Shown in pieces: positions 7,506-16,298 of a stretch of DNA of 20,498 nucleotides; position 1 is the first letter of the stretch, and each line of letters opens with the position of its first letter. Source of the stretch: CAZXFA01 sp964640085 (lineage in GTDB: Bacteria > Actinomycetota > UBA4738 > HRBIN12). Both the position numbers and the translations under genes were made by a program. The notes below the pieces were generated by a model. It worked only from the letters and a program-made list of their open reading frames with translations, was not told the origin of the DNA and searched no databases. The stretch is taken from positions 1 to 20,498 of the forward strand of contig CAZXFA010000036.1 in assembly GCA_964640085.1 (NCBI GenBank). Reading direction: 5' to 3'.

Positions 7506-7520
7506 CGTCCGGAGCGGACG
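7506..7520 (+). terminator. Small hairpin after glgA, weak terminator candidate
   Basis: CGTCCG-GAG-CGGACG forms a 6-base perfect stem 16 bases after the glgA stop. No T-run follows, so it is at best a poor intrinsic terminator. Confidence 0.22.
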
Positions 7521-7539
7521 ACGCGGTTGGTGCCGCCCG

Positions 7540-7545
7540 TAGCAT
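7540..7545 (+). promoter_or_regulatory. Possible -10 element (TAGCAT)
   Basis: TAGCAT sits 30 bases before the favoured GTG start of the SPW-repeat gene and just after the glgA hairpin. No convincing -35 is present. Confidence 0.22.
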
Positions 7546-7574
7546 GGGTCGGGAGGGTTCGGAGTCGCGAGGAG

Positions 7575-7970
7575 GTGAGCGGGACGGCGAGCACCCAGGG
7601 GCCGAGGACCGACGTGATCTGGGCGGCTGTCATGAACCTGCTCGCGGGCGCGTGGCTCGTTGGCGCCCCCCATGCCCTCGGGTACTCCGACGTCACCGAC
7701 GCTCTCTGGAACGACATGATCATCGGGCTCGCCGTGGTGATCGTCGCGGTGATCCGGATCCTCACCCCGGCACGGTCCCGCTGGCTCAGTCTGATCAACG
7801 TCGTGCTCGCGCTATGGCTGTTCGCCGCCCCGCTGGTCTTCGAGCACGAGGCCGGGAGCGCCGAGCTGTGGAACGACCTCGTGCTCGGCGCGATCATCCT
7901 CATCGAGTCCTCGATCAGCCTCACCTACGGACGACGCGCCGCGTCACGATCGGGGACCCCGACCGCGTAA
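7575..7970 (+). CDS. Small SPW-repeat membrane protein
   Basis: A 131-residue protein with four predicted membrane helices made of two similar halves. Residues 27-60 contain WLVGAPHALGY, then ALWNDMIIGLAVVIVAVI. Residues 81-112 contain WLFAAPLVFEHEAG, then ELWNDLVLGAIIL. The W-L-x-x-x-P and W-N-D-x-x-x-G pattern is that of the SPW repeat family (PF03779 type), whose function is not known. The start is uncertain. The GTG at 7575 is close behind GAGGAG, a TTG at 7527 is in frame, and an ATG at 7632 would begin inside helix 1. The last 50 bases overlap the end of the convergent treY gene. Confidence 0.8.
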   Translation: MSGTASTQGPRTDVIWAAVMNLLAGAWLVGAPHALGYSDVTDALWNDMIIGLAVVIVAVIRILTPARSRWLSLINVVLALWLFAAPLVFEHEAGSAELWNDLVLGAIILIESSISLTYGRRAASRSGTPTA

Positions 7971-10419
7971 GGGTCGGTTCCCCCGATCCTTCTGGAACGA
8001 CCAGCGCTACCGGGAAGCGGCCGAGCAGCCGAGCCACCCGCAGCATCGGCCCATCCCCCGAGAGCCGGGCTTCAACCGTCTCGCCGGTCAGCACGTCGCG
8101 CCACACGAGCGGGGCCGCGGCCGGCAGGCGCACCGACGTCCTCCCCCAGACCGGTCCGAGCGGGGGTACGAGCGGCCCGGCNNNNNNNNNNNNNNNNNNN
8201 NNNNNNNNNNNNNNNNNNNNNNNNNNNNNNNNNNNNNNNNNNNNNNNNNNNNNNNNNNNNNNNNNNNNNNNNNNNNNNNNNGCGTCTATCTCCTCCAGCT
8301 CTCGGCCCAGGGCCTCGAGGTCGACCGGCCGGCGGTTGTCGGGATCGACCAGGTCCAGCGCCCAGGACTCGGCCCCTCGGTAGACGTCCACGGCGCCCGG
8401 CAGCATCGAACGGAGCACGGTCTGTGCCAGCGTGTTCATCGCCCCGTGGAACGCCACCACCCGCGCGAGCTCCTCGAGATCGGCGACGAACCCGCGGTCG
8501 GCGAGCGCCTCGCGCACGAACCCGACCAGCCCGGCCTCGTGATCCCGGTTCGGGTCGAGCCACGACGTGCGTCGGCGGGCCTCCCGGGCCGCCTTGACCA
8601 GGTAGCCCTCGATCCGCTCGACGAACCCGGCCCGATCCCCGAGGGGCCAGACGCCGACCAGCGTCTGGTACAGGAACAGCTCCTCGTGCGCATCCGGGAC
8701 CGGCTCGCCGCGGAGCGAACGGCGAGCGGGCTCGAGTGTTCGCGACCACGCGCGGACCCGCCGACGCCACTCCTCGGGCATCTCCGACAGCACCGCAAGG
8801 CGCGCGCGGACGTCTCCGCCCCGCTTGGCGTCGTGCGTGCTCTCGGGGACGAGCGGCCACCGCCCCTCGCGCCGGGCGCGGACCCGACCATGGAAGCGCG
8901 GGGGCTCGATCGGCTCCACGCCCGGATCCCCGCCGACCTCGTTGCGAGCCACGAGGCGGACGTCCCGATACATCGCGGTGTCCTCGACCCCTTTGGCCGC
9001 CGCCGGACCGCTCAGCAGCTGCCAGCGCCGCAGGATCTCCTCGTACGTCGCCCGCGTGGGAGCCGAGGTGCCCCGGAGCAGCAGGACGCGTCGCACGAAC
9101 GCGAGCGCCGCACGGTCCTCCGGACGGATCCGTCCGACGGCCTGACGAGCCGCGGCGGCGATCAGGCGACGATCGCCTGGTGGTAGGTCCGATCCGCGCG
9201 CGTACGTGCGGTACACGGGCAACGCCGCGGTGATCTCCACCAGCGCGCGTCGCAGCGGCTCCGTTCCCGGCGCCAGCCCCTGACGTCGTGCCAGGTCCGA
9301 GAGCCGACGCACGAGCGAGTCGACCTCCGCGCCGAACAGCTCCCCCAGGACCCGCCGCTGCGACGCCAGCCGGATCTCGGCGAAGCTCGGTGCCGGGCTC
9401 CCACCGAACCCGTCCACGATTCCCCCGAGCGTGCGCCACCCTGCCGGATCGACCCACAGGTCGGTGAGATCGTTCATCGCCGCGTACCCCGTGGCCCCAT
9501 CGACCGCCCAGTCCCGCGGGAGCCGCTCGTCGCGATCCAGGATCTTCTCCACCACCAGGTACGCGGAGGGCGCGGCGCGGCGCAACCGCGCGAGGTACCC
9601 GGCGGGATCGGCCAGCCCGTCCACGTGGTCGATCCGCAGCCCCGTCACCCAGCCGCGTCGGACCAGATCCAGCACCAGGGCATGGGTCGCGGCGAACACG
9701 ACCGGGTCCTCCTGCCGCAGCGCTACGAGATCCCAGACGTCGAAGAACCGTCGGTGGTTGACGCGGGCGTTCCCCTCCTGCCACCACACCGGTCGGTACG
9801 CCTGCGCATCGAGGAGCGACCGGTACGCGCGGACACGGGACGGAGCCTCCCGCTCCCGGTTCCACCAGCGCGGGCCGCGCTCGGAGATCAGGGCTTCGGA
9901 GCCCTCGGCGAGCGGCAGCCACGAGCCCGCGACCCGGAGCGTCGGCCGGTCCTCGCGCGCCCCGATCGAGAACCCGCCCGACCGCAGCACCTCGTCCACC
10001 GGAGCGGGCAGGATGGGCAGGACGATCCGCCCCTCGGCGTCCGGTACGTCCCAGTCGACGTCGAAGAACCGCGCGAATCGCGAGCGCGGGCCTCGGCGGA
10101 GCACGTCCATCCACCACCGGTTCTCCGGGCTCGCGGCCATGTGGTTCGGCACCACGTCGACCACCAGGCCCATGCGCCGGGAGCGGAGCTCGGCCGCCAG
10201 GCGGCCGAACCCGCGACGGCCGCCCAACGCCGGATCGAGCCGCGTGGGATCCACGACGTCGTACCCGTGCGTGCTCCCCTCCCGCGCCGCGAACGGCGGC
10301 GAGAGGTACAGGTCGGTGATCCCCAGCCGCCCCAGGTACGGCACCAGCCGCCGGGCCCGCTCGAACCCGATCCCGTCGCGGAGCTGGAGCCGGTACGCGG
10401 AGCCGGGACGCCGCGCCAT
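7921..10419 (-). CDS. treY: Maltooligosyltrehalose synthase TreY, interrupted by assembly gap
   Basis: GH13 enzyme that converts the reducing-end alpha-1,4 bond of maltodextrins to alpha,alpha-1,1, giving maltooligosyltrehalose for TreZ. It opens with RPGSAYRLQLRDGIGF and then DLYLSPPFAAREGSTHGYD. It has VVDVVPNHMAAS, the nucleophile D264 in LRIDHVDGLADP, the acid/base E291 in LVVEKILDRDERLP, the STHDAKRGGDVRARL segment and a C-terminal part ending in WRDVLTGE and LLGRFPVALVVPE. A 100-base N run (8182-8281) cuts it between GRELEEID and AGPLVPPLGPVWG. Family members usually have about 55-75 residues there, more than 33, so the gap is probably a placeholder. The ATG at 10419 overlaps the glgX stop (TGATG), so the two are coupled. 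It is the last gene of the operon, and its 3' end overlaps the SPW-repeat gene by 50 bases. Confidence 0.93.
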   Translation of the reverse strand: MARRPGSAYRLQLRDGIGFERARRLVPYLGRLGITDLYLSPPFAAREGSTHGYDVVDPTRLDPALGGRRGFGRLAAELRSRRMGLVVDVVPNHMAASPENRWWMDVLRRGPRSRFARFFDVDWDVPDAEGRIVLPILPAPVDEVLRSGGFSIGAREDRPTLRVAGSWLPLAEGSEALISERGPRWWNREREAPSRVRAYRSLLDAQAYRPVWWQEGNARVNHRRFFDVWDLVALRQEDPVVFAATHALVLDLVRRGWVTGLRIDHVDGLADPAGYLARLRRAAPSAYLVVEKILDRDERLPRDWAVDGATGYAAMNDLTDLWVDPAGWRTLGGIVDGFGGSPAPSFAEIRLASQRRVLGELFGAEVDSLVRRLSDLARRQGLAPGTEPLRRALVEITAALPVYRTYARGSDLPPGDRRLIAAAARQAVGRIRPEDRAALAFVRRVLLLRGTSAPTRATYEEILRRWQLLSGPAAAKGVEDTAMYRDVRLVARNEVGGDPGVEPIEPPRFHGRVRARREGRWPLVPESTHDAKRGGDVRARLAVLSEMPEEWRRRVRAWSRTLEPARRSLRGEPVPDAHEELFLYQTLVGVWPLGDRAGFVERIEGYLVKAAREARRRTSWLDPNRDHEAGLVGFVREALADRGFVADLEELARVVAFHGAMNTLAQTVLRSMLPGAVDVYRGAESWALDLVDPDNRRPVDLEALGRELEEIDXXXXXXXXXXXXXXXXXXXXXXXXXXXXXXXXXXAGPLVPPLGPVWGRTSVRLPAAAPLVWRDVLTGETVEARLSGDGPMLRVARLLGRFPVALVVPEGSGEPTLTRSGSPIVTRRVVRR
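8182..8281. other. Assembly gap of 100 N
   Basis: Exactly 100 undetermined bases, the conventional length for a scaffold join of unknown size. It falls in the 3' third of treY. The frame happens to continue across 100 bases, which alone does not prove the true length. Confidence 0.98.
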
Positions 10420-12542
10420 CAGCGGCGGCCGCGCTCCTCCCCGTAGCGGAGCAGGACCAGCGAATGGGCGACGAGGTTCACCGGGCCTTCCCTGACCACA
10501 CGTGAACCCGGCCTGGCGGTGTTGATGAGCTCTCGCCACAGGCCCTGCCCGTTCACCTTCGGCAGGACGAACCGCCTCGAGCGAGCGCCACCGTTCAGCA
10601 GCAGTAGCACGGTGTTGCCGCGGACGGGACGACCGCGGCGGTCGACCTCGTCGGTGGCCTGACCCGGCAAGAGCATGCCCAGGATGTGGTTCTCGGGGTC
10701 GCTCCAGTCCTCGCCCGTCATATCCTCGCCGTCCGGACGGACCCACGTCAGGTCCTTGGTCCCGTCGCCCGATAGCGGCGCGCCGGTGAGGAAGCTCCGC
10801 CGGCGGAGGACGGGGTTCGATCGGAAGATCCGGAGCACCTCCCGCGTGAACCGCAGGAGCTCTCGCTCGCGCTGTCCCAGGTTCCACGACACCCAGCTGA
10901 GTTCGTCGTCCTGGCAATAGGCGTTGTTGTTGCCCTGCTGCGTCCGGCCCATCTCGTCGCCCCCGAGCAGCATCGCCACCCCCTGGGAGAAGGCCAGCGT
11001 GGCGACGAAGTTGCGCTTCATCCGTTCGCGCATCGCGGTGATCCGGGCCGACTCGGTCGGACCCTCCGCGCCCCAGCTTCGACTGTGGTTCTCATCGGCC
11101 CCGTCCCGGTTGCCCTCGCCGTTGGCCTCGTTGTGCTTGCGCTCGAAGCTGACCAGGTCGTGCAACGTGAACCCGTCGTGTGCGGTCACGAAGTTCACCG
11201 AGGCGTACGTTCGGCGGCCGGTCGCCTCGTACAGGTCGGCCGACCCCGACAGGCGCGAGGCCAGCTCGGGCACCTGTCCGGGCTCGCCGCGCCAGAAGCG
11301 CCGGATGCAGTCGCGATACCGGCCGTTCCACTCGGCCCACCCCGGTGGGAAACGGCCGACCTGGTACCCGTCCTGTCCCAGGTCCCAGGGCTCGGCGATC
11401 AGCTTCACGTTCGACAGGACGGGGTCCTGCATCACGACGTCGAAGAACGTTCCCCCCGGGTCGACGTGCATCGGCTCGCGCGCCAGCACCGGGGCGAGGT
11501 CGAACCGGAAGCCGTCAACGTGCATCTCCTGCACCCAGTACCGGAGGCTGTCCATGATCAGCTGGATCGTCCGGGGGTGCAGGACGTTCAGGCTGTTCCC
11601 CGTGCCCGTGAAGTCGAGGTAGTACCGGCCCGAGTCGGGCAGGAGGCGGTAGTAGGCGACGTTGTCGATCCCGCGGAACGAGAGCGTCGGCCCCAGGTGG
11701 TTGCCCTCGGCGGTGTGGTTGTACACGACATCGAGGATCACCTCGAGCCCGGCCTCGTGGAGCGCGCGCACCATGCTCTGGAACTCGACGACCTGCTCCC
11801 CGTCCGACCCGGTGGCGAACCGCTCGTCGGGCGCGAAGAATCCGATCGTGTTGTAGCCCCAGTAGTTCGTGAGCCCCCGCTCGACCAGGCGACGGTCCGC
11901 CACGCTCTGGTGGGTCGGAAGGAGCTCGACGGCGGTGACGCCGAGAGAGAGCAGGTGGTCGATCACCGGGTCGCTCGCCAGGCCGAGGTAGGTCCCGCGC
12001 AGCTCCTCGGGGATGGCCGGATGGAGCTGCGTCATCCCCTTCACGTGGCACTCGTAGATCACCGATCGGTTCCAGGGCGTCCCCGGCGGTCGGTCGTCGC
12101 CCCAGGGGAACGCGGGATCGACCACCCGGCATTTGGGCACGAAGGCCGCGCTGTCCCGCTCGTCCCGGGAGAGGTCCTCGTCGGGCTCCCCGATCGTGTA
12201 CCCGTACACCGCGTCGTCCCACCGCAGGTCGCCCGACAGTGCCCGTGCGTAGGGATCGAGCAGCAGCTTGTCTGGGTTGAACCGGTGACCGGCCTCCGGC
12301 TCGTACGGCCCGTGCACACGGTACGCGTAGAGCTGACCGGGGCGCAGGTCCGGCAGGTACGAATGCCAGATGCCGTCGGTCCGCTCGCGCAGACGGATCC
12401 GGTGTCGCTCGCGCTCGTCTTCCGGCCGTTCGAACAGGCACAGGTCGACCGCCTCGGCATGCTCGGAGAACAGCGCCACGTTCACCCCTTGTCCGTCCCA
12501 GGTGGCTCCGAGCGGGTACGGGCGCCCCGGCCAGACCCTCAC
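10419..12542 (-). CDS. glgX: Glycogen debranching enzyme GlgX/TreX (GH13 isoamylase type)
   Basis: A 707-residue enzyme that cleaves alpha-1,6 branches of glycogen or limit dextrin, freeing linear chains for TreY and MalQ. It starts with the carbohydrate-binding N domain (RVWPGRPYPLGATWDGQGVN), followed by YRVHGPYEPEAGHRFNPDKL and the barrel motifs VILDVVYNHTAEG, GFRFDLAPVLAR (nucleophile D348), LIAEPWDLGQDGYQVG (acid/base E384) and FVTAHDGFTLHDLVS (D456). The debranching-type NEANGEGNRDGADENHSRSW segment and GDEMGRTQQGNNNAYCQDDE follow. Length is standard. The GTG at 12542 overlaps the treZ stop by four bases (GTGA) and has AGGAGGG about seven bases upstream. Genes on both sides belong to the trehalose branch, so it likely serves as the debrancher (TreX role) for trehalose formation. 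Confidence 0.95.
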   Translation of the reverse strand: MRVWPGRPYPLGATWDGQGVNVALFSEHAEAVDLCLFERPEDERERHRIRLRERTDGIWHSYLPDLRPGQLYAYRVHGPYEPEAGHRFNPDKLLLDPYARALSGDLRWDDAVYGYTIGEPDEDLSRDERDSAAFVPKCRVVDPAFPWGDDRPPGTPWNRSVIYECHVKGMTQLHPAIPEELRGTYLGLASDPVIDHLLSLGVTAVELLPTHQSVADRRLVERGLTNYWGYNTIGFFAPDERFATGSDGEQVVEFQSMVRALHEAGLEVILDVVYNHTAEGNHLGPTLSFRGIDNVAYYRLLPDSGRYYLDFTGTGNSLNVLHPRTIQLIMDSLRYWVQEMHVDGFRFDLAPVLAREPMHVDPGGTFFDVVMQDPVLSNVKLIAEPWDLGQDGYQVGRFPPGWAEWNGRYRDCIRRFWRGEPGQVPELASRLSGSADLYEATGRRTYASVNFVTAHDGFTLHDLVSFERKHNEANGEGNRDGADENHSRSWGAEGPTESARITAMRERMKRNFVATLAFSQGVAMLLGGDEMGRTQQGNNNAYCQDDELSWVSWNLGQRERELLRFTREVLRIFRSNPVLRRRSFLTGAPLSGDGTKDLTWVRPDGEDMTGEDWSDPENHILGMLLPGQATDEVDRRGRPVRGNTVLLLLNGGARSRRFVLPKVNGQGLWRELINTARPGSRVVREGPVNLVAHSLVLLRYGEERGRR

Positions 12543-14383
12543 GACGCGCCCTCCTCCTCGCGCAGGTACAGGACGAAGCTCCGGGGGCGGATCCGGATCT
12601 CGTCGCCCTCCGCGGCGAACTCGGGCGCCGCGCCCCCGGGACCCCCGTGCTCCGCGGCGGCGGAATCGATCGCCAGCCGCCAGCTCCCGGTGGGCAGTCG
12701 AACGCTCGCGGGCTCGGTGCCGAAGTGGAGCAGCGCGATCGCCTCGCCCTCCCCCGCCCGGCGCCGGAGGCGGAGGAGCCCCGTCCCCGAGTCGGCCCAG
12801 GTCTCCAGGCCCTCCTTCGTGGTCGTTGCCAGCGCTGGGTGATCCCGGCGAACGCGGAGGAGCTCGCGGACCAGCCGCTCGAGCCGCCGGTGCGGCTCGC
12901 GCTCGCGCAACGACCGGTCGAGCTTGGATCGCAGGAACGTCCGCTCGTCCTGGGGATCGGGCACCTCCCCGTTCCACCCGAACGCCGCGAACTCCTCGGT
13001 CCGCCCCCGCCGCACCGCCTCGATCAGGTCGGGATCCGAGTGATCGACGAAGTACAGGAACGGCGCCGTCTCCCCGTATTCCTCCCCCATGAACAGGAGC
13101 GGCACGAAGGGCGAGAGCAGCAGCGTCCCCATCACGAGCTTCCGATCCTCGAACGCGACCAAGGCGTCGATCCGCTCTCCGAGGGCACGGTTGCCGACCT
13201 GGTCGTGGTTCTGTGCGTACACGATGAACCGGTCCGCGGGGATCGGACGCGGCGAGCTGCCGTGGCGACGGCCCCAGAAGGCCGAGTACTGTCCCCCGAA
13301 CACCCACCCCTCCGCCATCGCCTGCGCCATCTGCTCCAACGCGCCGTAGTCCTGGTAGTAGCCCTGCCGCTCGCCGGTGACCATCGCGTGCAGGGCGTGG
13401 TGGAAGCCCTCGCTCCACAGCGCGTCCAGCCCGAAGCCTCCCAGCTCGCGCGGGGTCACGACCCGGGCGTCGTTCTCCGGGGTCTCGCCGATCACGACCA
13501 GCCGCCGACCGAGCTCATCAGCGCGGTCGGCCACCGCCTCGGACAGCTCATGGAGGAACGGCCGGGCGGTCTGGTCCACGATCGCGTGGATCGCGTCCAG
13601 GCGCAGGCCGTCCATCCGATAGTCCTCGAGCCACATCAGCGCGACCTCCACGAAGAAGCGACGCACCTCGTCGCTGCCGGGACCGTCGAGGTTCACGGCG
13701 TCGCCCCACGGCGTGCGGTACCGGTCGGTGAAGTACGGCCCGAACGCCCCCAGGACGTTCCCCTCCGGGCCGAGATGGTTGAACACGACGTCCAGGATCA
13801 CCGCGAGCCCGGCCGAATGGGCCGCGTCCACCAGGCGTTGCAGCCCCGGGGGGCCCCCGTAGCTCGCCTGCGGCGCGAACGGGAACACGCCGTCATACCC
13901 CCAGTTCCGATCGCCGGGGAACTGGGCGACGGGCATGATCTCGATCGCGGTCACCCCCAGCTCCCGTAGCGCCCCCAGATGGGGCACCACGGCGTCGAAG
14001 GTTCCCTCCGGCGAGAACGTCCCCACGTGCAGCTCGGACATCACGTGCTCGCCGAGCGGCGGGGCCGCCCAGCCCTCCTCGGTCCAGGCGAAGGCCCCCA
14101 CGTCCACCACCTCGCTCGGTCCGTGCACGCCGTCGGGCTGGCTGCGGGAGGCGGGGTCCGCGAGCTCCCGCTCGCCGTCGAGGACGAGCCGGTACCGGTC
14201 GCCAGCACCGACGTCCTCGAGCAGTCCGACGTGGTACCCGCGTTCGCCCGGCTGCAGCGGGACCCGACGTTCCGGAGACCGCGGGACACGGACCTCCACA
14301 CGCTCGGCGAACGGCGCCCAGACCACGAACGTGCAGCCGCCGTCCATGGGCGTGGCGCCGAGCGGGATGCCGAACGGATCCAC
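12539..14383 (-). CDS. treZ: Maltooligosyltrehalose trehalohydrolase TreZ
   Basis: A 614-residue GH13 enzyme that cuts trehalose from the end of maltooligosyltrehalose made by TreY. An N-terminal beta domain (CTFVVWAPFAERVEVRVP) precedes the barrel with MSELHVGTFSPEGTFDA, the TreZ-type MPVAQFPGDRNWGYDGVFPF, VILDVVFNHLGPEGN, nucleophile D263 in DGLRLDAIHAI, acid/base E300 in VIGETPENDARV and D394 in YAQNHDQVGNRALG. The C-terminal end returns to a beta domain. It starts at a GTG, 7 bases after the glgB stop, without a visible ribosome site, so translation probably depends on glgB. It ends in a four-base overlap with glgX. Confidence 0.95.
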   Translation of the reverse strand: MDPFGIPLGATPMDGGCTFVVWAPFAERVEVRVPRSPERRVPLQPGERGYHVGLLEDVGAGDRYRLVLDGERELADPASRSQPDGVHGPSEVVDVGAFAWTEEGWAAPPLGEHVMSELHVGTFSPEGTFDAVVPHLGALRELGVTAIEIMPVAQFPGDRNWGYDGVFPFAPQASYGGPPGLQRLVDAAHSAGLAVILDVVFNHLGPEGNVLGAFGPYFTDRYRTPWGDAVNLDGPGSDEVRRFFVEVALMWLEDYRMDGLRLDAIHAIVDQTARPFLHELSEAVADRADELGRRLVVIGETPENDARVVTPRELGGFGLDALWSEGFHHALHAMVTGERQGYYQDYGALEQMAQAMAEGWVFGGQYSAFWGRRHGSSPRPIPADRFIVYAQNHDQVGNRALGERIDALVAFEDRKLVMGTLLLSPFVPLLFMGEEYGETAPFLYFVDHSDPDLIEAVRRGRTEEFAAFGWNGEVPDPQDERTFLRSKLDRSLREREPHRRLERLVRELLRVRRDHPALATTTKEGLETWADSGTGLLRLRRRAGEGEAIALLHFGTEPASVRLPTGSWRLAIDSAAAEHGGPGGAAPEFAAEGDEIRIRPRSFVLYLREEEGAS

Positions 14384-14390
14384 CGCGCGC

Positions 14391-16298
14391 TCAGGCCGTC
14401 GACAGGTACAGGCAGGCCATCGGCGGCAAGGTGAGCGGGAGCGAGAACGGACGGCCGTGCGCGGGGATCTCCTCGGCGACCACGCCGCCCATGTTCCCCC
14501 ACCCGCTGCCGCCGTACGTCTCGGCGTCCGTGTTCAGCAGCTCCCGCCAGGTCCCGCGGCCGGGGACCCCGATCCGGTACCCCTCGCGCGGCACGGGGGT
14601 GAAGTTACAGACCACGAGGACCGGCGGCTCGCCCGGATGTCCTGCCTTGCGCAGGAAGCTGAGCACGCTGGCACCCGCGTCCCCGGCATCGACCCACTCG
14701 AACCCTGCCGGATCGCAGTCCAGCTCGTGCAGGGCCGACCGCTCCCGGTACCGGGCGGCGAGATCGCGGACCAGCCGGCGGACGCCCTCGTGCGGCGCCT
14801 GGTCGAGGAGGTGCCAGTCGAGCGACCGCTCGTGGTTCCACTCGTCGCGCTGAGCGAGCTCCCCGCCCATGAACAGCAGCTTCTTCCCGGGCTGCGCGAA
14901 CTGGTACGCGTACAGCAGCCGCAGGTTCGCGAACCGCTGCCATTCGTCCCCCGGCATCTTCTCCAGCAGCGAGCGCTTGCCGTGGACCACCTCGTCGTGC
15001 GAGAGCGGGAGCACGAAGTTCTCGTTGAACGCGTACAGCATGCGGAAGGTGATCGTGTCGTGGTGATACCGACGGTGGATCGGGTCCTCGGCCAGGTACT
15101 TCAAGGTGTCGTGCATCCACCCCATGTCCCACTTCAGGCCGAACCCCAGGCCCCCGAGCTCCACCGGTCGCGAGACGCGCGGCCAGGCCGTGGACTCCTC
15201 GGCGTAGGTCTGCACGTCGGGGTGCGCCCCGTACACCGCGGTGTTCAGCTGGCGGAGGAAGGAGATCGCGTCCAGGTCCTCGTGGCCGCCGTAGGCGTTC
15301 GGGATCCACTCGCCCGCCTCGCGCGAGTAGTCCAGGTAGAGCATCGAGGCCACCGCGTCCACCCGGAGCCCGTCCACATGGTAGGCGTCGAGCCAGTGCA
15401 TCGCGCTCGAGAGCAGGAAGCTGCGAACCTCGTTGCGCCCGTAGTTGAAGACGTAGCTGCCCCAGTCCGGGTGGAAGCCCTGCCGCGGGTCCGCGTGCTC
15501 GTACAGGTGTGCGCCGTCGAACCGGCCGAGGCCGTGCTCGTCGACCGCGAAGTGCGAGGGGACCCAGTCCAGGACCACCCCGATCCCACGCTGGTGCAGG
15601 TGGTCGACGAGGAACATGAGGTCCTGGGGCGTGCCGAAGCGGCTGGTCGGGGCGAAGTAGCCGGTCGTCTGGTACCCCCACGAGCCGTAGAACGGGTGCT
15701 CCATCACCGGCAACAGCTCCACGTGCGTGAACCCGAGGTCCTCGACGTGGTCGCCGAGCCGGGTGGCGAGCTCGCGGTAGGTGAGGAAACGATCGCCCTC
15801 GCCGCGCATCCACGAGCCCAGGTGGACCTCGTAGATGCTGATCGGCGCGGAGAGGGCGTTCGTCTCCGCACGCCGAGCCAACCACTCCCGGTCACCCCAC
15901 GCGTAGTCCAGGTCCCACACGATCGAGGCGGTGTTCGGCGGCGTCTCCGCGTGCAGCGCCACCGGGTCGGCCCTCACGAGCTCTTCGCCCGTCGACCGCG
16001 AGCGCAGGTGGAACTTGTACAGGGCCCCCGGCCCCACACCGGGGATCGCCCCCTCCCAGATCCCGGAGGTCCCCCGTGGTCGGAGGGGATCGGTCCCGGG
16101 GTCCCAGCCGTTGAAGTCGCCGATCACCGCCACGCGTTCGGCGTCCGGGGCCCACACGGCGAACGCCGTACCGGGACCGTCCGCGGTCCCCACCGGGTGG
16201 GCACCGAGCTTGTGGTGGAGCCCGGCGTGCGTGCCCTCGTTGAACCAGAACAGGTCGTCGTCGGTCAGGAGGCTCGCGTGGACGGTGCGGTCGCTCAT
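14391..16298 (-). CDS. glgB: 1,4-alpha-glucan branching enzyme GlgB
   Basis: A 635-residue GH13 branching enzyme that moves alpha-1,4 chains to alpha-1,6 positions of glycogen. The N-terminal CBM48-type domain (FAVWAPDAERVAVIGDFNGW) precedes the barrel with IYEVHLGSWMR, ELLPVMEHPFYGSWGYQTTG, VVLDWVPSHFAVDEHGL, nucleophile D314 in DGLRVDAVASMLYLDYSR, acid/base E367 in TYAEESTAWP and D435 in LPLSHDEVVHGK. GELAQRDEWNHERSLDW and a final beta domain follow. Its length is somewhat short against GlgB forms with two N-terminal domains (over 700 residues), fitting the one-domain form. The ATG overlaps the malQ stop by four bases (ATGA), so the genes are coupled. Confidence 0.96.
   Translation of the reverse strand: MSDRTVHASLLTDDDLFWFNEGTHAGLHHKLGAHPVGTADGPGTAFAVWAPDAERVAVIGDFNGWDPGTDPLRPRGTSGIWEGAIPGVGPGALYKFHLRSRSTGEELVRADPVALHAETPPNTASIVWDLDYAWGDREWLARRAETNALSAPISIYEVHLGSWMRGEGDRFLTYRELATRLGDHVEDLGFTHVELLPVMEHPFYGSWGYQTTGYFAPTSRFGTPQDLMFLVDHLHQRGIGVVLDWVPSHFAVDEHGLGRFDGAHLYEHADPRQGFHPDWGSYVFNYGRNEVRSFLLSSAMHWLDAYHVDGLRVDAVASMLYLDYSREAGEWIPNAYGGHEDLDAISFLRQLNTAVYGAHPDVQTYAEESTAWPRVSRPVELGGLGFGLKWDMGWMHDTLKYLAEDPIHRRYHHDTITFRMLYAFNENFVLPLSHDEVVHGKRSLLEKMPGDEWQRFANLRLLYAYQFAQPGKKLLFMGGELAQRDEWNHERSLDWHLLDQAPHEGVRRLVRDLAARYRERSALHELDCDPAGFEWVDAGDAGASVLSFLRKAGHPGEPPVLVVCNFTPVPREGYRIGVPGRGTWRELLNTDAETYGGSGWGNMGGVVAEEIPAHGRPFSLPLTLPPMACLYLSTA

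Noticed and set aside
10420..10917. Upstream extension of treY into glgX
   Set aside because: The TreY family begins at MARRPGSAYRLQ. The extension is out-of-frame glgX and would need a large overlap.
12543..13418. Upstream extension of glgX into treZ
   Set aside because: The GlgX N-terminal domain starts at the GTG of 12542. The rest is a shadow of treZ.
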